A stretch of DNA of 64,000 nucleotides, from positions 1 through 64,000 of the forward strand of contig CAZUHB010000013.1 in assembly GCA_964620445.1 (NCBI GenBank), in the 5' to 3' direction. The stretch's first letter is position 1, and each line of letters begins with the position of its first letter. This document shows, piece by piece, positions 27,011-35,862 of this stretch. A program made the translations under genes and the position numbers. Under the pieces are notes generated by a model. The model did no database searches. It was not told the DNA's origin and was given only the letters and a program-made list of their open reading frames with translations. This DNA is from CAZUHB01 sp964620445. Its GTDB lineage: Bacteria; Planctomycetota; B15-G4; CAYZWU01.

Positions 27011-28417
27011 TCACAGAATCCTGTCGGGCCGCGTCTGCTGGCTCAAGATCTTTTCCCTCAGCTCCTCGTATCCTTTCCGCCCCATCAGGGCGAAGGTCGC
27101 CTTCTTCCCCGCCTCCACCCCGGGCTGGTCGAAGGGATTGATATTGTAGAGCACCCCGGCATAGGCGATGTGGAGTTCCATCATGAAGAAGAACTGGCCC
27201 ACCGTCGAAGCGCTCACCTCGGGAAAGACGATCCGGCACGACGGCCGGCCCGCTTCCTGGAGAGCCAGCTCCGTGCCCTTCAGCTCGGCGGCGAAAAGAT
27301 CGGCAAAGGTGCTCCCCGCCAGGTACTCCTGGCCCTCGACGGCCTGATCCCCCCCGGGGATGGTCAAGCGCGACCGCGGCTGCTCGACGGAGAGGAAGGT
27401 GAAGGTCTTGTCCGCCGGCCCCTCGGCATAGAGCTGGACCTGCGAATGTTGATCGGTCACGCCAAGCGCCTTGACCGGGGTGATCCCCGTGAAGACCTCC
27501 TTGCCTTCCAGGTCGAGACGTTTGCCGAGGCTCTCTGCGAGAAGCTGCCTGTACCAGTCGGCCAGGTCCCGGAGCCGGTGGGAGTATGAGAAGAGGACCG
27601 AGATCTGCGCATCGTTTCTCGTGTTGAAAAGGTACTGTGCCGCGGCATAGAAAAGAGCCGGATTCTTCATCATATCCGTGCCCGCGCAGCGATCGCGCAT
27701 GAGGGACGCGCCCCTGATGAGCTCCTCCACGTCGATGCCCGTGTAGGCGGCCGACACGAGCCCCACCGGGGTGAGAACCGAGAACCGCCCCCCCACGTCG
27801 GCCGGGATGACGTGAGAGCGGCACCCGAGCTCGCGCGCCGCCTCGCGCAGCGGTCCCTTTTCGGCATCGGTGGTGATGATGAGATGCTCCGAAGCGCGCT
27901 CGCCGAGCCGCTTTTCGAGGAGACGGCCGAAGAGCATGAACTGCGCCTGGGTCTCGGCGGTCTGGCCCGACTTGGAGATGACATTGTAGACCGTCTCTTC
28001 CGGCGGCAGCACATCGAGCGCACCGGCGAGAAGGTCCGGGTCGATGTTGTCGAGAACAAAGAGCCGCGGACAGTCCGATCTCTCGCCGGGGGGAAGCAGA
28101 TTGTGAAAGGGGTGGTTCAACGCGCTCTGCAGCGCGATGTTTCCCAGAGCCGAACCGCCGATGCCGAGAACGACGAAGTTTTCGAATCTTCCTCTGTCCC
28201 GCGCGGCCTCGGCCGCGATCTGCCGGGCGATGTCCGCGGTGTCGGGAAGAGAGATGAAACCGGGCCTCCGATAGGGATCATTGCTGAAGACACTTTCGTG
28301 GGCGTCTTGCGCCCTGGAACCGATTGCGTCGATGTCACGTTCCGAGAGCCCCATCGGGCCGACCATATCGGCGTAAAAACGGTTGAAATCGAAGGCGAGT
28401 TCCTTCTCTTGAGACAT
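27011..28417 (-). CDS. pgi: Glucose-6-phosphate isomerase
   Basis: 468 residues. Interconverts glucose-6-phosphate and fructose-6-phosphate. Sugar-phosphate SIS-type motifs: FVVLGIGGSALGNIALQSAL, NVISKSGQTAETQAQF and DVGGRFSVLTPVGL, then an active-site Glu/Lys region; QNQ-like active-site wording is partly changed, as in the archaeal/Bacillus-sized short enzymes. ATG 28417 has a very strong GGAGGAAA. Convergent with the beta-helix gene (26 bp). Supplies hexose phosphates for the glycogen genes elsewhere in the window. Confidence 0.93.
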   Translation of the reverse strand: MSQEKELAFDFNRFYADMVGPMGLSERDIDAIGSRAQDAHESVFSNDPYRRPGFISLPDTADIARQIAAEAARDRGRFENFVVLGIGGSALGNIALQSALNHPFHNLLPPGERSDCPRLFVLDNIDPDLLAGALDVLPPEETVYNVISKSGQTAETQAQFMLFGRLLEKRLGERASEHLIITTDAEKGPLREAARELGCRSHVIPADVGGRFSVLTPVGLVSAAYTGIDVEELIRGASLMRDRCAGTDMMKNPALFYAAAQYLFNTRNDAQISVLFSYSHRLRDLADWYRQLLAESLGKRLDLEGKEVFTGITPVKALGVTDQHSQVQLYAEGPADKTFTFLSVEQPRSRLTIPGGDQAVEGQEYLAGSTFADLFAAELKGTELALQEAGRPSCRIVFPEVSASTVGQFFFMMELHIAYAGVLYNINPFDQPGVEAGKKATFALMGRKGYEELREKILSQQTRPDRIL

Positions 28418-28579
28418 ATGTTTCCTCCGGATACGCAACATTCGACAGATGTGGTACGAAAGGCCAAGACGGTCCGAATCGATCGAGCACAATCGGCTTC
28501 AACCGCCTACAAATCCATACCTTAGTAAGTTCACCTGTTTTCTGCAAAGTTCTGTTCTTTTTTAAAGATATCTCTCCCG

Positions 28580-28701
28580 TGAGGTCGATAGGATCGGGCA
28601 GCAAAGTAAACAGGACTCTCGGGAAAGGGGGAACGAGGGAGTGGCCATAGGGCGAACTCCACCCCACTCAGGGCCGGACAAAATGTCCGGCCCTTTTTCT
28701 T
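28580..28701 (+). ncRNA. Candidate attenuator/riboswitch-like leader or small RNA
   Basis: Boundaries approximate. One helix pairs ACTCTCG (28615-28621) with CGA (28634-28636) and GAGT (28639-28642) around a GGAAAGGGGGAA loop. A competing helix pairs GAGTGG (28639-28644) with CCACTC (28664-28669). The two are mutually exclusive because they share 28639-28642, and the second abuts the terminator stem. No known riboswitch consensus was recognised. Confidence 0.4.
28671..28701 (+). terminator. Intrinsic terminator upstream of the RND gene
   Basis: Perfect GC-rich stem GGGCCGGACA (28671-28680) / TGTCCGGCCC (28684-28693) with an A-rich loop, followed directly by TTTTTCTT. Clearly plus-strand oriented. 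There is no T-tract on the other side, and no plus-strand gene ends just before it. Confidence 0.85.
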
Positions 28702-28812
28702 ATCCGATTCTCTTTCGAGCCTTTTTCGAATTGTGGCGCGCCGCGTTTATCTCTACAATGAGAACCGAACTTCCAATGCGGCATCCCTTCCCGACAGGAG
28801 TCTTTCCGTCCC

Positions 28813-31800
28813 ATGAGTCCCAAACGCTCCTTCGTTGCCGCCATCATCAACAAGCCGATCACGGTCTTGATGGTCTTCCTCTCCCTCATGGGAACGGGCG
28901 TCATCGCCTACATGCGCATCCCCGTCAATCTGCTGCCCGAGGGATTCCAGTCGAGCTACGTTTCGATCTTCACTCCCTGCCCCGGTTCGTCACCCCTCGA
29001 GAACGAGGACAAGATCACCAAGCCGGTCGAGGAGATCGTCCGTTCCATCCCGGGTGTGAAGGAGATCTCCTCGTCGAGCTTCGATTCGGGAAGCAACGTC
29101 TTCGTCGAGTTCAATCCGAAGACCGACATCGATCTGGCCTACATGGAAGTGCGGGACCGGATCGAGAGGATCAAGCACAATTTCCCCGACAGGGTCGACC
29201 GCTACTATTGCTACCGGTTCAATCTCGACACCGATCTGCCCGTGATCGCCATGGCCGTCGTTTACGACGACGACATAGCCAATCCCTTCACGCTCGCCGA
29301 GGACATCATCGTGGCCCGGCTCGAGGGCGTGGACGGCGTGGCCCGGGTCAACGTGGACGGCCTCGTGGACGAGGCTGTTCGGGTCTTCCTCGATCCGTCC
29401 AAGGTGCAGGGACACAATGTCAATCTCTACGACCTGGTCACCCGCATGGGAAGGGACAATTTCACCATGCCGGCGGGACGGATCATGGACGGCGAACGGC
29501 GCTACAATCTACGCGTCGATTCCCAGTACAGGAGTCTGGCCGAGGTCGAGGAGTACCCTGTCAACCGTGATCTCGATATCAACGATGTGGGCGAGGTCGT
29601 GCTCGGACGCTCCTACCGCGACAGCGTGATGCGCGTCAACGGCATGCAGGGACTCTTCTTCGGCATCTCCAAGGAGTCGCAGAAGAACACCGTCGAGGTC
29701 TGCCGTTCGATCGAGGCCGAGATCGCCCGCCTCGAGAAGGAACCGCGGCTCGAGGGATTCGAGTTCTTCGTCTACATGAACCAGCGCGAGATCATCGAGT
29801 CCTCTCTCGACGTTCTCAAGACCTCGATGGCCTGGGGCGGGGCGTTCGCGCTGATCGTGCTCTATCTCTTCCTGAGGCACAAGCGCGCCACTCTCATCGT
29901 GGCGCTCGCCATCCCCACGTCGATCTTGATGGCCCTCGTCGTCGTTTTCTTCGCCGGACACACGATCAACATCCTCTCTCTGGCGGGTTTCACACTCGCC
30001 GTGGGAATGCTGGTCGACAACGCCATCGTGGTGACGGAGAACATCTTCCGCCGCAGATCAACGGGCGGCTCGCCGGCCGAGGCATCGGCCCAGGGCGCGA
30101 ACGAGGTGGGCACCGCCATTCTGATGGCCACGTGCACGACGATCGTGGTTTTCCTGCCGCTCATCTTCTTTCAGGATGATCAGGATCTGCGCCTCGTTCT
30201 GGCCGAGGTCGGCCTGCCGATCTCCTTTTCACTGATCGCGTCCCTCTTCACCGCTCTCGGTTTCATCCCCCTGGCCACGACCTACCTGATCTGGAGAGGC
30301 CGAAAGAACGCGAACGCCATGCCGGCGTTTCTCGAGGCCTACAAGAAGCGGAGCCGTCTGTCGCGCGGTTACGAGCGGACCATGAGCTGGGTGATGCGGC
30401 ACCGGCTCGGGGCGGTCCTGATTGCCCTCATCGTCCTCGGGACGACCGACACGGCGCAGAAGAAGATGAACAAGGCGCTCGAGGAGTCGGGCGGCGGCCA
30501 CGGCGTCACGGTCAGGGTCGATCTGCCGTCCCATTTCAATCTCGACGAGGCGAACGATATTTTCAGAAAGCTCGAGGCTTTCACCGAGGAGCGCTTCGAC
30601 GAGTACGAACTCGACGCATACCTGACCATCTTCGACAACGAAGACGGCCGCCTCATGTATTTCCCGAGGCCGGGCGCCGACCTGATGAAACTCAAGGAGC
30701 TCCCGCGCAAGGTTCAGAAAGAGCTCCCCCGCTTCGCGGGCGTCACCTACGACCTGCGCATCGAGGGCGCCGACGATTCGCGCAAGGAATTCCGTATCGA
30801 GATCACCGGCCCGGACAGCCAGGTCCTCTCCGAGATCGCATTCGATCTGCGCGACAAGCTGAAGGAAATCGAAGAGATCACCAATGTCCGCACCGACATC
30901 GAAAAGGGCCGCAACGAGGTCCAGATCGAGGTGGACCGCGAACTGGCCGCCAAGTTCGGCGTCGATCCGGCGGTGCTGCGCGGAACAGTCGCCTGGGGGC
31001 TCGGCGGGCAGCGCCTCCCCGACTACATGGCAAACGGCGACGAGATCAGGATGCAGCTCGAGTACGAGGAAGCCCTGGTCGAGAGCCTCGAGCTGATCCG
31101 CAACATGGAGATCACCTCGAATCAGGGCACGCGGCTGCCGCTCGCCTCGATGGCCAACCTCACCGTGACCAAGGGGCCGGCCGTGATCAGGCGCCAGAAC
31201 GGCAACACCACGATGGGAATCTCGGCGACACCGATCACCGACAACGTCTACACGGTGTCGCGCAAGGTGTCCGAGCTCATGGACGGCTACACCTTTCCGC
31301 GCGGTTACTCGTGGGTCGAAAAGGGCGGCGCCGCCGAATTCGAGGAGCAGGCCGAGGAGATCATGAAGGCTTTCGGCATGTCGGTGGCGCTTGTTTTCAT
31401 TCTCATGGGCATCCTCTTCGAGTCGTTCATCCTTCCGCTCACGGTGCTGCTGTCGATTCCGTTCGCCGTTCTGGGCGGCATGTGGCTGCTCGCGATCACC
31501 GGTGTTCCGCTCGATATCAACGGTATGGTCGGTTTCATCCTCCTCGCCGGGATCGTGGTGAACAACGCCATCGTGCTCATCGACCATATCAACCGGTTGC
31601 GACGATCGGGCCTGTCCAGGCTGGAAGCCGTGATCAAGGGCGGCCGCGAACGGCTGAGGCCGATCATGATGACCGCCCTCACCACGATCTTCGGACTGCT
31701 GCCCATGGCGGTGCCGGAGTGGTTCTCCTCCGGCGAGGCGGGCAGTGTCTTTTCCTACAGATCGCTGGCGATCGTGGTCCTCGGCGGGCTGGCCTTCTCC

Positions 31801-31956
31801 ACGGTGTTCACCGTTTTCGTCATCCCCCTCGCCTACACCCTCTTCGACGACCTCGGCAACGTGCTGCGCAAGCTCCTCGTGGGCAACGTGAAAAACCTGC
31901 GGACCGCCCGCTTTGGAAAGTTCATTGCCGAAAGCGGCCACGATCTCGACATCTGA
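28813..31956 (+). CDS. RND-superfamily efflux/transport permease (AcrB/MMPL-like HAE type)
   Basis: 1047 residues, about 12 transmembrane helices and two large periplasmic loops. N-terminal INKPITVLMVFLSLMGTGVIAYMRIPVNLLPEGF is the standard RND start. GSSPLENEDKITKPVEEIVRSIPGVKEISSSS is the porter domain. TM4 has LAGFTLAVGMLVDNAIVVTENIFRRR with the proton-relay Asp; a matching C-terminal half (GMVGFILLAGIVVNNAIVLIDHINRLR) follows. No membrane-fusion protein or TolC gene is adjacent, so partner subunits or an independent role must be sought elsewhere. Expression may be controlled by the leader terminator upstream. Confidence 0.93.
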   Translation: MSPKRSFVAAIINKPITVLMVFLSLMGTGVIAYMRIPVNLLPEGFQSSYVSIFTPCPGSSPLENEDKITKPVEEIVRSIPGVKEISSSSFDSGSNVFVEFNPKTDIDLAYMEVRDRIERIKHNFPDRVDRYYCYRFNLDTDLPVIAMAVVYDDDIANPFTLAEDIIVARLEGVDGVARVNVDGLVDEAVRVFLDPSKVQGHNVNLYDLVTRMGRDNFTMPAGRIMDGERRYNLRVDSQYRSLAEVEEYPVNRDLDINDVGEVVLGRSYRDSVMRVNGMQGLFFGISKESQKNTVEVCRSIEAEIARLEKEPRLEGFEFFVYMNQREIIESSLDVLKTSMAWGGAFALIVLYLFLRHKRATLIVALAIPTSILMALVVVFFAGHTINILSLAGFTLAVGMLVDNAIVVTENIFRRRSTGGSPAEASAQGANEVGTAILMATCTTIVVFLPLIFFQDDQDLRLVLAEVGLPISFSLIASLFTALGFIPLATTYLIWRGRKNANAMPAFLEAYKKRSRLSRGYERTMSWVMRHRLGAVLIALIVLGTTDTAQKKMNKALEESGGGHGVTVRVDLPSHFNLDEANDIFRKLEAFTEERFDEYELDAYLTIFDNEDGRLMYFPRPGADLMKLKELPRKVQKELPRFAGVTYDLRIEGADDSRKEFRIEITGPDSQVLSEIAFDLRDKLKEIEEITNVRTDIEKGRNEVQIEVDRELAAKFGVDPAVLRGTVAWGLGGQRLPDYMANGDEIRMQLEYEEALVESLELIRNMEITSNQGTRLPLASMANLTVTKGPAVIRRQNGNTTMGISATPITDNVYTVSRKVSELMDGYTFPRGYSWVEKGGAAEFEEQAEEIMKAFGMSVALVFILMGILFESFILPLTVLLSIPFAVLGGMWLLAITGVPLDINGMVGFILLAGIVVNNAIVLIDHINRLRRSGLSRLEAVIKGGRERLRPIMMTALTTIFGLLPMAVPEWFSSGEAGSVFSYRSLAIVVLGGLAFSTVFTVFVIPLAYTLFDDLGNVLRKLLVGNVKNLRTARFGKFIAESGHDLDI

Positions 31957-31962
31957 CTCCGG

Positions 31963-31989
31963 CTTCGAATGCGCTTCTTGAATTCGAAG
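31963..31989 (+). terminator. Weak terminator-like hairpin after the RND gene
   Basis: Perfect 8-bp inverted repeat CTTCGAAT (31963-31970) / ATTCGAAG (31982-31989), 11-base loop, followed by GACTTTTC. AT-rich stem and short T-tract make it a weak candidate; position just after the stop of the RND gene supports it. Confidence 0.35.
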
Positions 31990-32102
31990 GACTTTTCGAT
32001 ACCCTGTCCTTTGGACCGATTATAAAGTTGAAACGGGATCCGTTCGCGTCGATGGCGAAACGGTGCCGCGCAGGTCGAAACGGAATCGAGGAACTGAAAC
32101 CG

Positions 32103-33092
32103 ATGGCGCAAAAGCCGCCCTCCTACGAGACGCCTCTCACGACCCTTCTCGGTATCGATTACCCGCTCATTCAGGGCGGAATGATCTGGTGCGCCGGCAG
32201 GGATCTGGCCGCGGCCGTTTCCAACGCGGGAGGGCTCGGCCTCATCGGCGCGGGCTCCATGAAGCCCGACATCCTCGAGCACCACATCGACAAGACGCGC
32301 TCGCTCACCGATCGGCCCTACGGTGTCAACCTGCCAATCACCTACCGCCACATCCCTGACTGTGTCGAACTCGTCATTGAGAAAAAGGTGCCTGTCGTTG
32401 TGACCTCGGCGGGCTCGCCAAAGAGATACACCGCCCTGTTCAAGGGGGCGGGGATGAAGGTGCTTCATGTCACGTCCACGCCGGAGCTGGCCGTCAAATG
32501 CCAGGGCGCGGGCGTCGACGCCGTGGTGGTGGAAGGATTCGAAGCGGGCGGCCACAACGGCCGCGACGAGATCACCACATTCTGCCTCGTGCCCCAGACC
32601 GTCGATCTCCTGGAGATCCCGGTCGTGGCCGCGGGAGGCATCGCGGACGGACGGGGCATGGCGGCGGCCCTGGCCCTGGGCGCCGACGGCGTCCAGGTCG
32701 GTTCCCTGTTCGCGGCATCGGCGGAGTCTTCCGCCTCGGACGCCTACAAGCAAGCCGTGGTGGAGGCGGGACCGACGGCGACCCGCCTCCTGCTGAAGAG
32801 CCTCATGCCCACGCGAATGATCGTCAATGAATTCGCGCGCCAGGTCCAGGAAGCCGAATCTGCCGGAGCGTCGTCGGCCGAGCTCGAGAACCTTCTCGGC
32901 AAGGGCCGCGCCAAGAAGGCTATATTCGACGGCGATCTCGCCGAGGGCGAAATCGAGGTCGGCCAGGTCTCGGGCCTCATCGACCGCGTGAGCAGCGCAG
33001 AGAGGATCGTCTGGCAGATGATCGACCGGTGCCGCGCGATCCTGCCGGCCTGGCCCGGCCATTCGCGGCGCGCTGGAGGATCGACGCAATGA
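32103..33092 (+). CDS. Nitronate monooxygenase / FabK-like FMN enzyme
   Basis: 329 residues, TIM-barrel FMN protein. Motifs: LGIDYPLIQGGMIWCAGRDLAAAVSNAGGLGLIG, VVVEGFEAGGHNGRDE (the GGHxG catalytic/substrate motif), IPVVAAGGIADGRGMAAALALGADGVQVGSLF (phosphate-binding). This fits both class II nitronate monooxygenase and FabK enoyl-ACP reductase; no neighbour is a fatty-acid gene, so the substrate stays open. ATG at 32103 follows GAGGAACTG. Its stop overlaps the start of the next gene in ATGA (33089-33092), marking an operon. Confidence 0.88.
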   Translation: MAQKPPSYETPLTTLLGIDYPLIQGGMIWCAGRDLAAAVSNAGGLGLIGAGSMKPDILEHHIDKTRSLTDRPYGVNLPITYRHIPDCVELVIEKKVPVVVTSAGSPKRYTALFKGAGMKVLHVTSTPELAVKCQGAGVDAVVVEGFEAGGHNGRDEITTFCLVPQTVDLLEIPVVAAGGIADGRGMAAALALGADGVQVGSLFAASAESSASDAYKQAVVEAGPTATRLLLKSLMPTRMIVNEFARQVQEAESAGASSAELENLLGKGRAKKAIFDGDLAEGEIEVGQVSGLIDRVSSAERIVWQMIDRCRAILPAWPGHSRRAGGSTQ

Positions 33093-34417
33093 GAGTCCTC
33101 ACCTTTTCCCTGCTCCTTCTCGTCACGGCCGTCGCCTCTCCCCAGGACCGGATCGAGAGAGCCCGGCAGAAAATGGCCGACGCGAGGGTGAATCTCGACT
33201 CCGCCGAAAAGGCGCTGATCAAGGCGTACACCGTTCTGGAACTGGAGTACGAAAAGATATCGGGCCCCAACTGCCCCGACTTTCTCCGCACCCTCTCCGA
33301 CGTCTGGGCCGGGCAGGAAAAGGAGATCAAGAAGATCTGGGGCAATCTCTCACGGCTCGGAAGACGGATCAGCGAGAGGCGGTTCGAGGAGGAGATTCAT
33401 GACCTCCTTCTCGACAAAGCGTCCGACATCACCCGCGTCCCGCCTCAGCTCATCGTTCCTTTTCTGCGCCTCGCCACGGCGACCGCCTATGACGCCATGC
33501 GGCATTCGGCCCCCTTCGGCAAAACGGAGATACTCCCCGAGCTGCAGAAGATCCTGACGATACGCACACCCTTTTACGCGTTCTGGAACGAGAGTCTCCT
33601 GGCCGATATCGAGGAAGCGAAAGTCTTCGCCGAGGCGAACGATCGGTTTGCCGAGGCCAAGCACTCCGTGGACCGGATCCTCCACCCCCATCGGTACGAC
33701 TCGAGGGGCCGCCGTTCCCCGCCCGGAATGATCGTGGTCGAGGGCGGAAACTACACGTTGGGACCGAACACCGGCTGGGAGAAGAAACGGCGCAAGGTGA
33801 GGATCGCGGAGATGTTCATCGACAAGTACGAGGTAACGAACAAGGAGTTCAACATCTTCCTCCGCACCCTCGACGAGGATCTTCGCCGCAAGTACCTCCC
33901 TTATTTCTGGCCGGCCGACTCGCGCGGGCGGCGCTATTATCCGGACAAACGGGCCGACCATCCCGTGATCGGCGTGTCATGGGAAGCGGCCGATGCCTAT
34001 GCGCGCTGGAAAGAAAAAAGACTCCCCACGGAGGACGAGTGGGAAGTCGCGGCCACGGGTGGGGACGGCCGCCTCTATCCCTGGGGAGACCGTTTCGATG
34101 TCCACGCCTGCAACTCGCGCGAGTCGGCGCGGGGTGCCACCGCCGAGGTGGGCAGCTTTTCGAGTGGCGTGTCGCCCTTCGGATGCTATGACATGGCTGG
34201 CAATGCGGCGGAGTGGACGTCGACCGACCAGGACGGCAAGACGGTCGTGTTCACCGAGGGAGCGATCCTGAACGTGGCTATCCGGGGCGGCAGTTATCTC
34301 ACGGACGCCTCGCGCGCCTCCTGTCGTTACCGATGGATGACTCCCATCAATCCCTACGAAGGGAGCAGACCATCGGCCAAGGCGATCGGTTTCAGATGTG
34401 CGAGGGACGCGCGATGA
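33089..34417 (+). CDS. Secreted protein with SUMF1/FGE-sulfatase-type domain
   Basis: 442 residues. Signal peptide RVLTFSLLLLVTAVASP, a helical region to about residue 200, then a formylglycine-generating-enzyme-like domain: MIVVEGGNYTLGPNTGWEKKRRKVRI, FIDKYEVTNKEFNIFL, HPVIGVSWEAADAYARWKEKRLPTEDEWEVAA, GCYDMAGNAAEWTS and AIRGGSYLTDASRASCRYR ending in IGFRCAR. True FGE has Cys residues at both active positions; here the first is missing (GGSYLTD) and only the second (ASCRYR) is kept, so it is probably not a sulfatase activator. Many such domains act as binding modules. Coupled by ATGA to both neighbours. Confidence 0.85.
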   Translation: MRVLTFSLLLLVTAVASPQDRIERARQKMADARVNLDSAEKALIKAYTVLELEYEKISGPNCPDFLRTLSDVWAGQEKEIKKIWGNLSRLGRRISERRFEEEIHDLLLDKASDITRVPPQLIVPFLRLATATAYDAMRHSAPFGKTEILPELQKILTIRTPFYAFWNESLLADIEEAKVFAEANDRFAEAKHSVDRILHPHRYDSRGRRSPPGMIVVEGGNYTLGPNTGWEKKRRKVRIAEMFIDKYEVTNKEFNIFLRTLDEDLRRKYLPYFWPADSRGRRYYPDKRADHPVIGVSWEAADAYARWKEKRLPTEDEWEVAATGGDGRLYPWGDRFDVHACNSRESARGATAEVGSFSSGVSPFGCYDMAGNAAEWTSTDQDGKTVVFTEGAILNVAIRGGSYLTDASRASCRYRWMTPINPYEGSRPSAKAIGFRCARDAR

Positions 34418-34608
34418 ACGCGGTGCAGAAGACGGAATCCTTCGACTCGAGGCCCGGACGGCGTTCATGGGCGGCAGTTCTCGTTCTGCTGGGAGAGGCT
34501 CTGCTCGAGGGGATCAAGCTTCCCTTCAGGCTTGCCGTCTACTTGACAAGACGAAAAGCGATCACCCGTATGCTGCGTCAGATGCTCGAACGCAGCCGGG
34601 AGGCTTGA
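34414..34608 (+). CDS. 64-residue basic membrane-associated peptide, translationally coupled
   Basis: 64 residues. The start overlaps the stop of the SUMF1-like gene in ATGA (34414-34417). It has one hydrophobic segment (WAAVLVLLGEALLEGIKLPFRLAVYL) flanked by Arg/Lys-rich ends, consistent with a single membrane or amphipathic helix. No family recognised. The real evidence is the coupling and absence of competing frames. Confidence 0.55.
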   Translation: MNAVQKTESFDSRPGRRSWAAVLVLLGEALLEGIKLPFRLAVYLTRRKAITRMLRQMLERSREA

Positions 34609-34693
34609 TCTCCGCGTCACGGCCGGCGCGCCGAAGGATCGCAACAGACGCGATCTATTTGATCTCGACGAAACGACTTTCCGAAGGAGCGGA

Positions 34694-35815
34694 ATGCGCA
34701 CATTCAGGCTACTGCACGAAGAAGAGGAGTTTTATCTTCTCGATGGCGAATCGGAAGACGAACAATGCCGTACGATTACGGTTCTCGTCGCCTGCGACAG
34801 GGTTCCCGGTTTCGAGAAGACCCCCCACCTGGTCATCCCCACCGACAAGGGACAGCGCGTGGCGGTGGCGCGATGGATCGACGATCGTGTCGAGGCTCTC
34901 GTCGAGTGTACACCGGCAAGGCTGAAGGTCTACAAGGCTATCCTGAAGAACTATCTCGAGGACTGCCTCGCGGGCGACAGCACCAAGGGGGTTGCCTACT
35001 ATTACGAAAAGCAAGGCAACGAGTTCGTCTATGACATCTCCCAGTCCCACCCGCACGGTCTGGTCATCAAGATTTACAGCCGTAAAGACCTGGTACACAA
35101 ACGAACGGCCGCGCACCTTTCGGAGGGCGGCCCGTTCGAGACATTCCAGACGAACGACCTCCGCGAGTTGCTGACCCGAGCGGCCAACGAAGGGTATGCG
35201 GGCGCGATCCTCGATGAAAGCGACCCGATCTATTTCTGCATCGACAGGAGCGAGGCTCTCCATTTCCTGCGCCTCTCTCAAAACCTGCACGACGAGATCG
35301 AGGAGACGCTCCTCGGGTCGCGAGGCGATTGGAGCGCACCTTTCGGAGACCTCGATCTCGAGATCGTCGAGAACCAGGACGTCTGCGACAGGATCATGAT
35401 CCGGCGTCTGGGGGATATCCCCTTTCACCGGGAGGGGGCTGACGACGGAACCGTGGAGACCGTGTTCTGCGCCATCGAAAGGGCCGGCGAGCCGGGGCGG
35501 TTGATGGGTTTCGAGCTCGAAGAGAGTTCGTCGTCCACGAGCACGCAGAGCATGGCGGCCATCTTTCTCGACCGCCGCTCGGCTCTCGAATTCATGGCCG
35601 AACGCGAGCGGGACGACTTTACCTTGGTCGACGTCGATGATCTCGGTGCGCTCTTGCGAGCCGCCGATCGCGACGATCTCACCGTTTTCCTCGAGCCGGG
35701 CAACCACCGGTCGGCGTCGGGAACTTTCTGGCTCAACGGGAACGACATCATTTTCGACTCCTTCTCGGGTTTCTGGAAGATCGACGCCTCGAACTCTTTT
35801 GTCCACCTCTCCTGA
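34694..35815 (+). CDS. Protein of unknown function with internal repeat
   Basis: 373 residues, no signal peptide or membrane segment. Acidic, cytoplasmic-looking. The segments DLRELLTRAANEGYAGAILDES and DLGALLRAADRDDLTVFLEP occupy similar positions in two halves (about 155-176 and 320-340), suggesting a duplicated module. I recognise no family; a resemblance to SseB-like enhanced-serine-sensitivity domains is only impressionistic. ATG with AAGGAG seven bases upstream. 47 bp before the glycosyltransferase gene, so likely co-transcribed. Confidence 0.7.
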   Translation: MRTFRLLHEEEEFYLLDGESEDEQCRTITVLVACDRVPGFEKTPHLVIPTDKGQRVAVARWIDDRVEALVECTPARLKVYKAILKNYLEDCLAGDSTKGVAYYYEKQGNEFVYDISQSHPHGLVIKIYSRKDLVHKRTAAHLSEGGPFETFQTNDLRELLTRAANEGYAGAILDESDPIYFCIDRSEALHFLRLSQNLHDEIEETLLGSRGDWSAPFGDLDLEIVENQDVCDRIMIRRLGDIPFHREGADDGTVETVFCAIERAGEPGRLMGFELEESSSSTSTQSMAAIFLDRRSALEFMAERERDDFTLVDVDDLGALLRAADRDDLTVFLEPGNHRSASGTFWLNGNDIIFDSFSGFWKIDASNSFVHLS

Positions 35816-35862
35816 TCGCCTTGGACGCGTGAGGAGATGAGCCAACGACTGCGGCACGATAG

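Larger units (their letters stand above)
28418..28812. other. Divergent intergenic region with a probable structured leader RNA
   Basis: 395 bp between pgi (minus) and the RND gene (plus). The left part holds the pgi ribosome site and presumably its promoter. From about 28560 to 28701 the plus strand can form several hairpins and ends in an intrinsic terminator, 111 bases before the RND start. No plus-strand ORF precedes that terminator, so it must end either a leader (attenuator) or a small RNA. Confidence 0.5.
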
